In this document: one piece after another, positions 24,531 through 30,547 of the stretch
How the letters are laid out: each line of letters opens with the position of its first letter
Numbering within the stretch: the first letter of the stretch is position 1
NCBI GenBank assembly: GCA_037444845.1
Contig: JBBILQ010000028.1
Location: 1-30,547 of the forward strand
Source of the DNA: JARYMI01 sp037444845
Lineage (GTDB): Bacteria; Acidobacteriota; Aminicenantia; Aminicenantales; UBA8522
Direction of reading: 5' to 3'
DNA length: 30,547 nucleotides
Made by a program: the position numbers and the translations under genes
Notes under the pieces: model-generated
What the model was told of the DNA's origin: nothing
The model's input: only the letters and a program-made list of their open reading frames with translations
Databases searched by the model: none

Positions 24531-25220
24531 TTATATCCTGAGATGGATCTTCAGCCTGTCCCCCAGGGCAAAGTTGATGGCGACTCTGGCCATCGTCACA
24601 ACGGGCAGGGGAGCGGTCACGACTTCTGTTTTGCCTTGTTTCACGGCCCTGATGATGGAGAAGACGTTTTTCTCGGCTTCGACCAGCGTGTGCGTGATCC
24701 CGAGCTGCCAGATGTTGTGGCAATCGGAATCGCCGACGAGCGGTTTATTATGCCTGCCGGCCAGGAGAACCGCCTTTTTATTCCGGTTGATCAAGTGATT
24801 ATAGAAAAAAGAATATTCGATGGCGTCGAATAAAGGGAGATAGTTCTCTAACTTCCTCCCCAGGCACTTAAACCCAGGAAAGAAGGGATGCGGAGCTATA
24901 ACTAGGTTGTTGGAATTCCTTATTTTCTCGAGGTCTTCAAGCTTGTGGAGAGAAAGGATGACATGAGGATCAGGGTTGATGAGCAGGATGTGCTTCTTGG
25001 AAAGAGTCAGCTCGGTGCCTGGAATTAAGAGCACGCCTCGAGCCGCGGCATATTCCTCCAGCCTCGGGTTGTTGGTGACAATATCATGATTGGTGATGGC
25101 CAGGGCATCGAAACCCAGCTTGGCTGCCCGGTCAATGAGGTGTTCTGCACTGAAGTTGATATAATCCTTGGGATCATCGCAGGTGTGCGTGTGAAAATCG
25201 ACTTTGAGCTTTCCGGGCAT
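24531..25220 (-). CDS. PHP-domain metal-dependent phosphoesterase
   Basis: 229 residues, about the size of stand-alone PHP phosphoesterases. Four PHP metal-binding motifs are in order: DFHTHTCDD (8-16), ITNHD, PGTELTLS, APHPFFPG, and finally GDSDCHN near the C-terminus. The fold hydrolyses small phosphoesters such as sugar or nucleoside phosphates; the substrate here is unknown, and a DNA polymerase PHP domain is excluded by the small size. The ATG at 25220 lies only 6 nt after the -10 box, so the mRNA is probably leaderless. No Shine-Dalgarno is visible. It may continue into the MBL gene 50 nt downstream. Confidence 0.88.
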   Translation of the reverse strand: MPGKLKVDFHTHTCDDPKDYINFSAEHLIDRAAKLGFDALAITNHDIVTNNPRLEEYAAARGVLLIPGTELTLSKKHILLINPDPHVILSLHKLEDLEKIRNSNNLVIAPHPFFPGFKCLGRKLENYLPLFDAIEYSFFYNHLINRNKKAVLLAGRHNKPLVGDSDCHNIWQLGITHTLVEAEKNVFSIIRAVKQGKTEVVTAPLPVVTMARVAINFALGDRLKIHLRI

Positions 25221-25226
25221 GTTTTC

Positions 25227-25255
25227 AAGTTAGCCTTTTGGAGACGTCCTGTCAA
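25227..25255 (-). promoter_or_regulatory. Promoter for PHP gene
   Basis: Minus strand: perfect TTGACA (25255-25250), 17 bp, TAACTT (25232-25227, only 3 of 6). Predicted start coincides with the ATG at 25220. Confidence 0.5.
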
Positions 25256-25269
25256 CCGGCCAGGTTCAG

Positions 25270-25342
25270 CCCTGAATTGCCGATAGAAAAATGCTATCCC
25301 CGTCATCGCTCGCAAAGACAATTTTTTTCTGGGATTTCGGGG
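25270..25342 (-). repeat. MITE-like dispersed repeat, copy 3 (~73 bp, core deleted, inverted)
   Basis: Read on the minus strand it shares ATTGTCTTTGCGAGCG, ATGACGGGGATAGC and the end TATCGGCAATTCAGGG with copies 1 and 2, but lacks the interior core. It is a minimal, possibly deletion-derived copy. It starts 1 bp after the sucD stop and ends 14 bp from the PHP -35 box. Confidence 0.75.
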
Positions 25343-25343
25343 A

Positions 25344-26216
25344 TCAGCGCCCGAGAGCTTCCTTGACTTTGAGCCCGATCTCGGCCGGGCTCTTGGCCAC
25401 AACCACACCGGCCGCTTCGAGCGCTTCCATTTTTTCCTTTGCCGTTCCTTTTCCTCCCGCGATGATGGCACCGGCGTGCCCCATCCGGCGTCCAGGCGGC
25501 GCGGTCTGGCCAGCTATAAAACTGACCACGGGCTTATTGAATTCTTTTTTAATGTATTCGGCCGCTTCTTCCTCGGCCGTGCCGCCGATTTCGCCAATGA
25601 TAATGACGGCTTCAGTCCCCTTGTCTTTCTTAAACAGCCTGAGCAGGTCGATGTACTTCATGCCCACGATCGGGTCGCCGCCGATGCCAACCGCCGTCGA
25701 CTGGCCGAATCCCATCTTGCTCACCTGCTGGACGGCCTCATAGGTCAGGGTCCCGGAGCGAGAAACAATGCCGATCGTGCCCGCTGTGTGGATGTGGCCG
25801 GGCATGATGCCGATCTTGCACTTGCCGGGCGAGATGATTCCCGGCGTGTTGGGCCCGATGAGCGAGACGGGCTTATTTTTGAGGAAAGCCTTGGCTTTGA
25901 TCATGTCGAAGGTCGGGATTCCTTCGGTGATGCAGATGATCACGGAGATGCCGGCGTCCGCTCCCTCCATGATGGCGTCGGCCGCGAAGAAGGGAGGGAC
26001 AAAAACGGCCGCAGCGTTTGCTCCCTCTTTCTCCACAGCCTCGGCGACAGTGTTGAAAACCGGGACGTTGAGATGGGTCGTGCCGCCTTTTCCCGGGGTA
26101 ACCCCGGCCACGACTCTTGTTCCGTATTCGATCATCTTCTGGGTGTGAAAGGTTCCTTCCCCGCCGGTGATTCCTTGAACGACGACCCGCGATTTTTTGT
26201 CAACGAGAATGCTCAT
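25344..26216 (-). CDS. sucD: Succinyl-CoA synthetase (ADP-forming) alpha subunit
   Basis: 290 residues, the usual length. It forms a complex with SucC and catalyses succinyl-CoA + ADP + Pi to succinate + CoA + ATP. Seen: the CoA-binding Rossmann region VVVQGITGGEGTFHTQKMIE, SLIGPNTPGIISPGKCKIGI, IVSRSGTLTYEA and the phosphorylated active-site His247 in GRRMGHAGAIIAGG. The ATG lies 15 nt after the sucC stop, with AGGAG immediately upstream, so SucC and SucD are translated from one mRNA. It is the last gene of the mdh-fumB-sucC-sucD operon. MITE copy 3 begins directly after its stop. Confidence 0.97.
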   Translation of the reverse strand: MSILVDKKSRVVVQGITGGEGTFHTQKMIEYGTRVVAGVTPGKGGTTHLNVPVFNTVAEAVEKEGANAAAVFVPPFFAADAIMEGADAGISVIICITEGIPTFDMIKAKAFLKNKPVSLIGPNTPGIISPGKCKIGIMPGHIHTAGTIGIVSRSGTLTYEAVQQVSKMGFGQSTAVGIGGDPIVGMKYIDLLRLFKKDKGTEAVIIIGEIGGTAEEEAAEYIKKEFNKPVVSFIAGQTAPPGRRMGHAGAIIAGGKGTAKEKMEALEAAGVVVAKSPAEIGLKVKEALGR

Positions 26217-26231
26217 CTCCTGCTCCTTTGC

Positions 26232-27389
26232 CTACTTCGCCAGAGCGACAACTTTCTCAGCCGCGTCCTTCATGCCCTCTGCCGGCGTGAAGGCCAGCCC
26301 GGAGTCCTGGAGAATTTCTTTGCCCAGGTCAACGTTTGTCCCTTCGAGCCGGACGACGATCGGGATCTGCGTGCTCAATTCTTTGGCGGCTTTGACGATT
26401 CCGTTGGCGATCAGGTCGCATCGGACGATGCCCCCGAAGATGTTGATCAGCGCGGCCTTGACGTCTTTGTCAGCCACGAGAATTTTAAAAGCGTTCGAGA
26501 CCGCTTCTTCGGTCACTCCGCCCCCCACGTCGAGAAAATTGGCAGGCATGCCACCCGAATACTTGATGATGTCCATGGTGGCCATGGCCAGTCCGGCGCC
26601 GTTGACCATGCAGCCGACGTTGCCGTCCAGCTTGATGTAGTTCAGGTTGTATTTGGACGCCTCGACCTCCAAGAGATCTTCCTCATCCAGGTCCCTCATG
26701 GCCTGGATTTCCGGGTGCCGTGGGATGGCGTTGTCATCGAAGTTCATCTTGGCGTCAAGGGCCAGGACAACTCCTGCCTTGGTGATGATAAGCGGGTTGA
26801 TCTCAGCCAGCGAGGCATCCGACATCTGGAAGGCTTTATACAGACTGGCGATGAACTTGACGGCCTGTTTATGCGTTTCACCGGCCAGCCCGAGCTCAAA
26901 AACAAGCTTCCTGGCCTGAAACCCTGCCAATCCTGCGGCCGGGTTGACCCACTCCTTGAAAATAAGCTCGGGGTGTTCGGCGGCCACTTTTTCGATCTCC
27001 ACGCCGCCTTCAGTCGAGGCCATAACGACCGGGCATTCTCGAGCCCTGTCGATGACAACCCCAAGATAAAGCTCTTTGGCGATGTCTTGAGCCTCCTCTA
27101 CCAGCAGGCGCTTGACCAGCCGCCCCTGAGGACCTGTCTGAGGTGTGACCAGGGTCATGCCGATCATCTTCTCTGCCAGGCTTTCCGCTTCCAGCGGAGA
27201 ATCAGCGAGTTTGATGCCTCCGCCTTTTCCTCTGCCGCCGGCGTGTATCTGGGCCTTGAGGACGACGCGGCGGCCGATCCGTTCGGCTATCTGCCGGACC
27301 TCATCGGCACTTTCGGCCACCTCGCCGCGAGGCACTTGAACTCCGTGCTCACGAAGAATCTGCTTAGCCTGGTACTCGTGAATTTTCAC
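26232..27389 (-). CDS. sucC: Succinyl-CoA synthetase beta subunit
   Basis: 385 residues from GTG 27389, the normal length. GGAGGAG at 27404-27398 lies 8 nt before the GTG, and the family begins with KIHEYQAKQILREHGV; a longer in-frame start at 27452 is therefore rejected. The ATP-grasp domain follows (VVLKAQIHAGGRGKGGGIKL, LAEINPLIIT, ALDAKMNFDDNAIPRHPEI) and the C-terminal CoA-ligase part has GAGLAMATMDIIKYSGG and ANFLDVGGG plus INIFGGIVRCD. It binds the nucleotide and works with SucD. A 129-nt gap separates it from the fumarase gene upstream, with no independent promoter that I can see. Confidence 0.97.
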   Translation of the reverse strand: MKIHEYQAKQILREHGVQVPRGEVAESADEVRQIAERIGRRVVLKAQIHAGGRGKGGGIKLADSPLEAESLAEKMIGMTLVTPQTGPQGRLVKRLLVEEAQDIAKELYLGVVIDRARECPVVMASTEGGVEIEKVAAEHPELIFKEWVNPAAGLAGFQARKLVFELGLAGETHKQAVKFIASLYKAFQMSDASLAEINPLIITKAGVVLALDAKMNFDDNAIPRHPEIQAMRDLDEEDLLEVEASKYNLNYIKLDGNVGCMVNGAGLAMATMDIIKYSGGMPANFLDVGGGVTEEAVSNAFKILVADKDVKAALINIFGGIVRCDLIANGIVKAAKELSTQIPIVVRLEGTNVDLGKEILQDSGLAFTPAEGMKDAAEKVVALAK

Positions 27390-27518
27390 TTTTTCGTCTC
27401 CTCCCTGTGTTGATATGTGTTCCTTGTTGGAGGCCGAGAGCGAGCCTCGCAACCCCTTTGCCGACCTTCCTTCCGGCTCCTCTCTCGGGCTTCTCCGCGA
27501 CCCGGCCTCGGGCCGATC

Positions 27519-28073
27519 TTACTCGAGTTTGTACTTCTTCTTTCCTTCCTCGTAGAGGTCACCGCCATACATGTCATTGATCACGATACAGGGGAAGTCT
27601 TTGACTTTGAGCCGGATGATTGCCTCGGGCCCGAGCTCCGGGTAAGCCACCACTTCGGAGCCTTCGATACTCTTGGAAATGAGCGCTCCAGCCCCGCCGA
27701 CCGCGGCCAGATAGACTGCGTTGTGCTTTTTCAACGCCTCCTTGACTTCCTGGCTGCGGGCACCCTTCCCGATGGTGCCCTTGAGGCCGAGAGCGTGAAG
27801 AGCGGGAGCGTAGGAGTCCATCCTGTAACTTGTCGTCGGACCAGCCGAGCCGATGGGTTTCCCCGGCCGAGCCGGTGTGGGACCGACATAGTAGATAAAC
27901 TGGCCCTTGATGTCGACGGGAAGCTCTTTTCCCTCTTTGACGAGGTCAATGAGCTTCTTGTGGGCGGCATCCCTGCCTGTCAGAAGAAACCCGGTGATGA
28001 AGACCTTGTCTCCGGCGCGCAGGTTTTCGATAACGTCGTCTGTGACCGGAGTCGTGATTTTATGCTCAGCCAT
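27519..28073 (-). CDS. Class I fumarase beta (C-terminal) subunit
   Basis: 184 residues, matching the small subunit of two-subunit class I hydro-lyases (FumA C-terminal domain, TtdB). Signatures: VFITGFLLTGRDAAHKKL, YYVGPTPARPGKPIGSAGPTTSYRMD, GKGARSQEV and AVGGAGALISKSI. It dehydrates malate or hydrates fumarate together with an alpha subunit carrying the 4Fe-4S cluster. The L-tartrate dehydratase beta subunit looks the same, so the assignment to fumarase relies on the mdh/suc context. No alpha subunit gene is present next to it in this window; it must be elsewhere or lost. It is 51 nt downstream of mdh. Confidence 0.93.
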   Translation of the reverse strand: MAEHKITTPVTDDVIENLRAGDKVFITGFLLTGRDAAHKKLIDLVKEGKELPVDIKGQFIYYVGPTPARPGKPIGSAGPTTSYRMDSYAPALHALGLKGTIGKGARSQEVKEALKKHNAVYLAAVGGAGALISKSIEGSEVVAYPELGPEAIIRLKVKDFPCIVINDMYGGDLYEEGKKKYKLE

Positions 28074-28124
28074 TTTTTTTGCTCTTTTTCCTGCTGTGAC
28101 GGCGAGAGCTTTGTGCGTCGAGGG

Positions 28125-29066
28125 TTATAGCTGGGTCTCTTCGACGGTCTTCTTGACGCCGGCGGCCGTCTTCTGGAGCTGGGCCATCTCCTCTTCGGTG
28201 AGTTTGATCTCGTAGATTTTCTCGATGCCCTTGGCACTGATCATGATCGGCACGCCGATGAACAGGCCGTTGATTCCGTATTCGCCCTCGCAGAGCGCCG
28301 CTGCCGCGAGAATACGTCGCTTATCCTTGAGATAGGACTCAGCCATGATGATGGCGCTCCAGGCCGGGCTGAAGAAGGCAGAACCCTTGCCGAAGAGCTT
28401 GACGATCTCGGTCCCGGCCTCGCGCGTCCGCAGGACGAGCCGTTCAATCTGCTCCTGCGTGGCAATTTCGGTCAAGGGAACGCCGCCGACCGTGGTCATC
28501 CGGGGGAGAGGAACCATGTCCGGGCCGTGGCCGCCGAGGACAGTGCCTGCCACATCAGCCACCGACACGCCAAGCTCCATCGCGATGAACGCCCGCCAGC
28601 GAGCTGTGTCGAGCGTCCCCGCCATGCCGACGACCTGGTGCTTAGGAAAGCCGGTTAGCTTGTAAAAGGCGTAGACCATGGCGTCCAGGGGGTTTGTGAC
28701 GATGACGCAAAAAGCTTTCGGCGCATATTCCTTGATGCCTGCGGCGACATCCTTGATGATGGTCAGGTTGGTGTTGAGCAGGTCCTCGCGCGTCATGCCT
28801 GCGACGCGGGGCTTGCCCGCTGTAACGATGGCCACATCAGCGCCCTCGATGTCCTTGTAGTCACCCGTGCCGATGATGTCGGCGTCATAATTGCCGTGCG
28901 GGGCCATCTCCATCAGGTCGAGGGCCTTTCCCTTAACCGGGTTGACGTAGTCGCCGATGTCGAGGACAACGATATCCCCGAGCTCTTTCATGGCTGCCAG
29001 CATAGCCAGGTTCTGGCCGATCTGGCCGCCGCCGATGAGGGCGATTTTTTTTCTCTGAAAATTCAT
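28125..29066 (-). CDS. mdh: Malate dehydrogenase (LDH-like, NAD-dependent)
   Basis: 313 residues of the lactate/malate dehydrogenase superfamily. NAD-binding GGGQIG (12-17) followed by an Asp at the end of the second strand (VVLDIG) indicates NAD rather than NADP. The mobile loop AGKPRVAGMTREDLL supplies the first two substrate arginines typical of malate specificity. TNPLDAMVY, GMAGTLDTARWR and the catalytic His180 in GGHGPDMVPL complete the site. It oxidises malate to oxaloacetate. It is the first gene of the TCA operon. The start is fixed by GGAGGAGG 5-6 nt before the ATG at 29066. Confidence 0.96.
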   Translation of the reverse strand: MNFQRKKIALIGGGQIGQNLAMLAAMKELGDIVVLDIGDYVNPVKGKALDLMEMAPHGNYDADIIGTGDYKDIEGADVAIVTAGKPRVAGMTREDLLNTNLTIIKDVAAGIKEYAPKAFCVIVTNPLDAMVYAFYKLTGFPKHQVVGMAGTLDTARWRAFIAMELGVSVADVAGTVLGGHGPDMVPLPRMTTVGGVPLTEIATQEQIERLVLRTREAGTEIVKLFGKGSAFFSPAWSAIIMAESYLKDKRRILAAAALCEGEYGINGLFIGVPIMISAKGIEKIYEIKLTEEEMAQLQKTAAGVKKTVEETQL

Positions 29067-29109
29067 GAAGACCTCCTCCTTTTTAAGATGATATCAATCG
29101 GAAGCTCAA

Positions 29110-29138
29110 AATATAATGAAATTTCCGGGGGGAGTCAA
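29110..29138 (-). promoter_or_regulatory. Promoter for mdh-fumB-sucC-sucD operon
   Basis: Minus strand: TTGACT (29138-29133), 17 bp, TATATT (29115-29110). Expected start ~29103, followed by AAAAAGGAGGAGG before the ATG. Confidence 0.75.
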
Positions 29139-29319
29139 GACAGATGAGTCATTTAAAAAACGGATGGAGATCCCGGGTGTCAGGAGAGTTGGTCTTCGCT
29201 ACATGGCTTTTTTGCAAAACCGAGGAATCCATCAGGCGGAGAAGGAGCAATAGATGGCTAAAATGCTATAAAAATATTTGTCGAACTTGAGTTAGAATTT
29301 CGTGAAGACCTGGATAAAT

Positions 29320-30048
29320 TCACTTGTTTTTCGAGACTTTTTTCAGAAACTTTATCTTATTCTCCTCATCAATCTGGACGCCTTTTTGTGTTCTTGTTCT
29401 GATTATTTCGTCCGAAGCAAGAGTTTCATATTCGGTAATCCAGACATTGTCGAAATGATCCACGAAGCAGGTCCCCGCATCAGTCTCCACCTCCCACACA
29501 GGGGTTTCGAGGCGACATATATCTGAGATGCGGTGAACAAGTTCAAGCTTCCTTATTTTTATTCCGCCCATGGCCTTGTCCAAAAGTCTGATGACATCTT
29601 TTTTATCCTTGTGTGGCTTCCAAGCCCTTTTTTGTTCAGGAGTTTCTATCAAGAAGCCCCCTATGACCAAGCCAAACTCATCGACTGCGTGCACTCCAAC
29701 AATTTCTCCCTTTTGCTTAACCTGGATTAAATAATAATAATCACAGGGATAGTTCAGACATCTTTGTTCAACTCTGACAATTTGGTCCACGGTTACACCC
29801 TTTTTATCAAGCAAAAAAATGTCGTACCCTGGCTCTTCATGCAATCCCATTTTTTTTATCCCGTACTTGAAGTCCTCAAGAATTTCAAAGCGACTTCTTG
29901 GAAACGGATAAGGGACAAAAGAAGGCGAGTTCGGGTCAGTAAGATCCTCTAATGTATACCGGGGAGGCCGGCTCCTTTCTTGTCCCAGAACGAAATTAGC
30001 ACTTATCACTAAAATCAGTATTATTATCAATTTCCTCTTAGTCATCAT
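29320..30048 (-). CDS. Secreted hypothetical protein, AT-rich
   Basis: 242 residues from ATG 30048, which is followed by a second ATG; AAGGAG at 30060-30055 lies exactly 6 nt upstream. Signal peptide (KRKLIIILILVISANFVLGQE) with cleavage likely after LGQ. The mature part has four cysteines, in QRCLNYPCDYYYL, DICRLETP and AGTCFVDHFD, which could form two disulfides in the periplasm. A Phe/Tyr-rich N-terminal part precedes a predicted beta-rich core (YYLIQVKQKGEIVGVHAVDE). I recognise no family. Base composition is clearly AT-richer than the TCA operon beside it, as is the rest of the window to the right, suggesting acquisition by transfer. Confidence 0.75.
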   Translation of the reverse strand: MMTKRKLIIILILVISANFVLGQERSRPPRYTLEDLTDPNSPSFVPYPFPRSRFEILEDFKYGIKKMGLHEEPGYDIFLLDKKGVTVDQIVRVEQRCLNYPCDYYYLIQVKQKGEIVGVHAVDEFGLVIGGFLIETPEQKRAWKPHKDKKDVIRLLDKAMGGIKIRKLELVHRISDICRLETPVWEVETDAGTCFVDHFDNVWITEYETLASDEIIRTRTQKGVQIDEENKIKFLKKVSKNK

Positions 30049-30268
30049 TTTTTTCTCCTTCATATCATATAGGTAGGTAGGGCTCCCATTCATTTGCTTC
30101 ATGAGGGGGTTCGCCGTAGTAAGTTCCGCCTTTTTTTGCGTGTGTTTTTTTGTGTCAAGAGGCGTGGGGCATTCCGCATTTTATCAGGGAAGACCAGCGA
30201 GCCGGATGGTCCTTCCTGCTTTTTTCGGATGCAAAAAATGTACATCATCGTGCATATTTCAAGGTTGG

Positions 30269-30505
30269 TCAAGATTCAATACGTGTGACCTCTCTTTTAT
30301 CTCTTAGAGAATGATAAAATCGCTCTAAAGATGGACAATGGACCTTCGCATCGCTCAGCTCTACATTTGTTTTTGAGATTTCTTGAATGCTATTGAGTAT
30401 CTTTTCCTTCTCACCAGAATCTATTATTTTTCCTCTGTAAAGAATTGCTATTCTGTCAACAATATCAAGTGAAGAAATCCTGTGTGTAATGATAATAGAC
30501 AATGC
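30269..30505 (-). pseudogene. 3' remnant of an ABC transporter ATP-binding protein gene
   Basis: The minus-strand frame reads LSIIITHRISSLDIVDRIAILY..GKIIDSGEKEKIL, the last part of an ABC ATPase: the H-loop His in ITHR and the terminal DRI..GKIIDSG strand. The preceding P-loop, signature and Walker B are absent because the frame is cut at ~30503-30505 by the hairpin sequence that follows. The initiating TTG (30502) is only an accident. The trailing ~40 residues are not typical of the family. It is a broken gene end, most likely split by the mobile-element end at the window edge. Confidence 0.75.
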
Positions 30506-30547
30506 CAGTAAACCCCAGGCTTTAGCCTGGGGATGAATGGCACCCGG
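30503..30547. mobile_element. IS200/IS605-like terminal hairpin (element continues beyond window)
   Basis: CCCCAGGCT (30513-30521) and AGCCTGGGG (30524-30532) form a 9-bp stem with a TT loop, flanked symmetrically by TGCCA (30503-30507) and TGGCA (30538-30542). On the minus strand the stretch ATTCATCCCC, CTAAAG in the loop region, and GGGGTTTACTGGC match, from memory, the subterminal hairpin of IS200/IS605-family ends. No transposase is visible; it would lie to the right of the window. It abuts the truncated ABC gene. Confidence 0.65.

Noticed and set aside
25476..27413. 645-codon plus-strand open frame opposite sucC and sucD
   Set aside because: It runs antisense through two certain genes, crosses their intergenic gap, has no Shine-Dalgarno or recognisable domain, and its His/Asp/Arg-rich content is what the third-position GC bias of the opposite strand gives.
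27390..27518. Missing gene or separate promoter between fumarase beta and sucC
   Set aside because: The 129-nt gap has no supported ORF and no convincing -35/-10 pair; only the sucC Shine-Dalgarno is clear.

Overview
The window looks like a piece of a diderm (Gram-negative-type) bacterial chromosome of moderate GC. My best guess is a lineage near Candidatus Aminicenantes / Acidobacteriota. That is inference from gene content and style: secreted and outer-membrane proteins ending in Phe, a patatin-Omp85 fusion, and a long SRP RNA that keeps an Alu domain. No 16S rRNA or ribosomal-protein locus is present to settle it. Most genes are ordinary housekeeping genes in tight operons. Sigma70-type promoters (TTGAC- / TATAAT-like, usually 17 bp spacer) are unusually easy to read.

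Layout. 1-1352: an inverted repeat, then a TPR plus beta-barrel outer-membrane protein. 1397-1670: large-type SRP RNA with its own promoter. 3561-1702 (minus): cobO, a zincin-type metallopeptidase and a HOGA1/DapA-type aldolase. 3823-6235 (plus): nadC-nadB (quinolinate branch of NAD synthesis), converging on a small secreted hypothetical gene. 6940-11882 (plus): ileS-lspA-lgt-rluD, three of them overlapping, a translation/lipoprotein-processing operon. 12004-14097 (plus): an EF-G-like GTPase (EF-G2 type). 16926-14119 (minus): GNAT acetyltransferase plus patatin-Omp85. 18014-17072 (minus): a decayed gene, perhaps a glycosidase. 19231-18071 (minus): MFS transporter. 19566-23553 (plus): a secreted ChaN-PDZ-beta-lactamase-like fusion and a secreted M14 carboxypeptidase. 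25220-23557 (minus): PHP phosphoesterase and secreted MBL hydrolase. 29066-25344 (minus): a TCA-cycle operon mdh-fumarase beta-sucC-sucD. 29320 to the end: AT-richer accessory DNA with a secreted hypothetical protein, an ABC-transporter remnant and an IS200/IS605-like hairpin end.

Three copies of a MITE-like repeat (terminal motif CCAGAATTTGCCGTTAG) and two copies of a GGGGACGGTCCTC hairpin sit in intergenic gaps. Five of the six outer ends of the three repeat-filled gaps lie 1-14 bp from a -35 box. Three genes next to these repeats (cobO, nadC, PHP) appear to be transcribed leaderless or nearly so. The observations I find most worth following are the ChaN-PDZ-beta-lactamase-like fusion with an altered omega loop, the promoter-hugging repeats with leaderless genes, and the hairpin whose arm changes all preserve G-U pairing on one strand.
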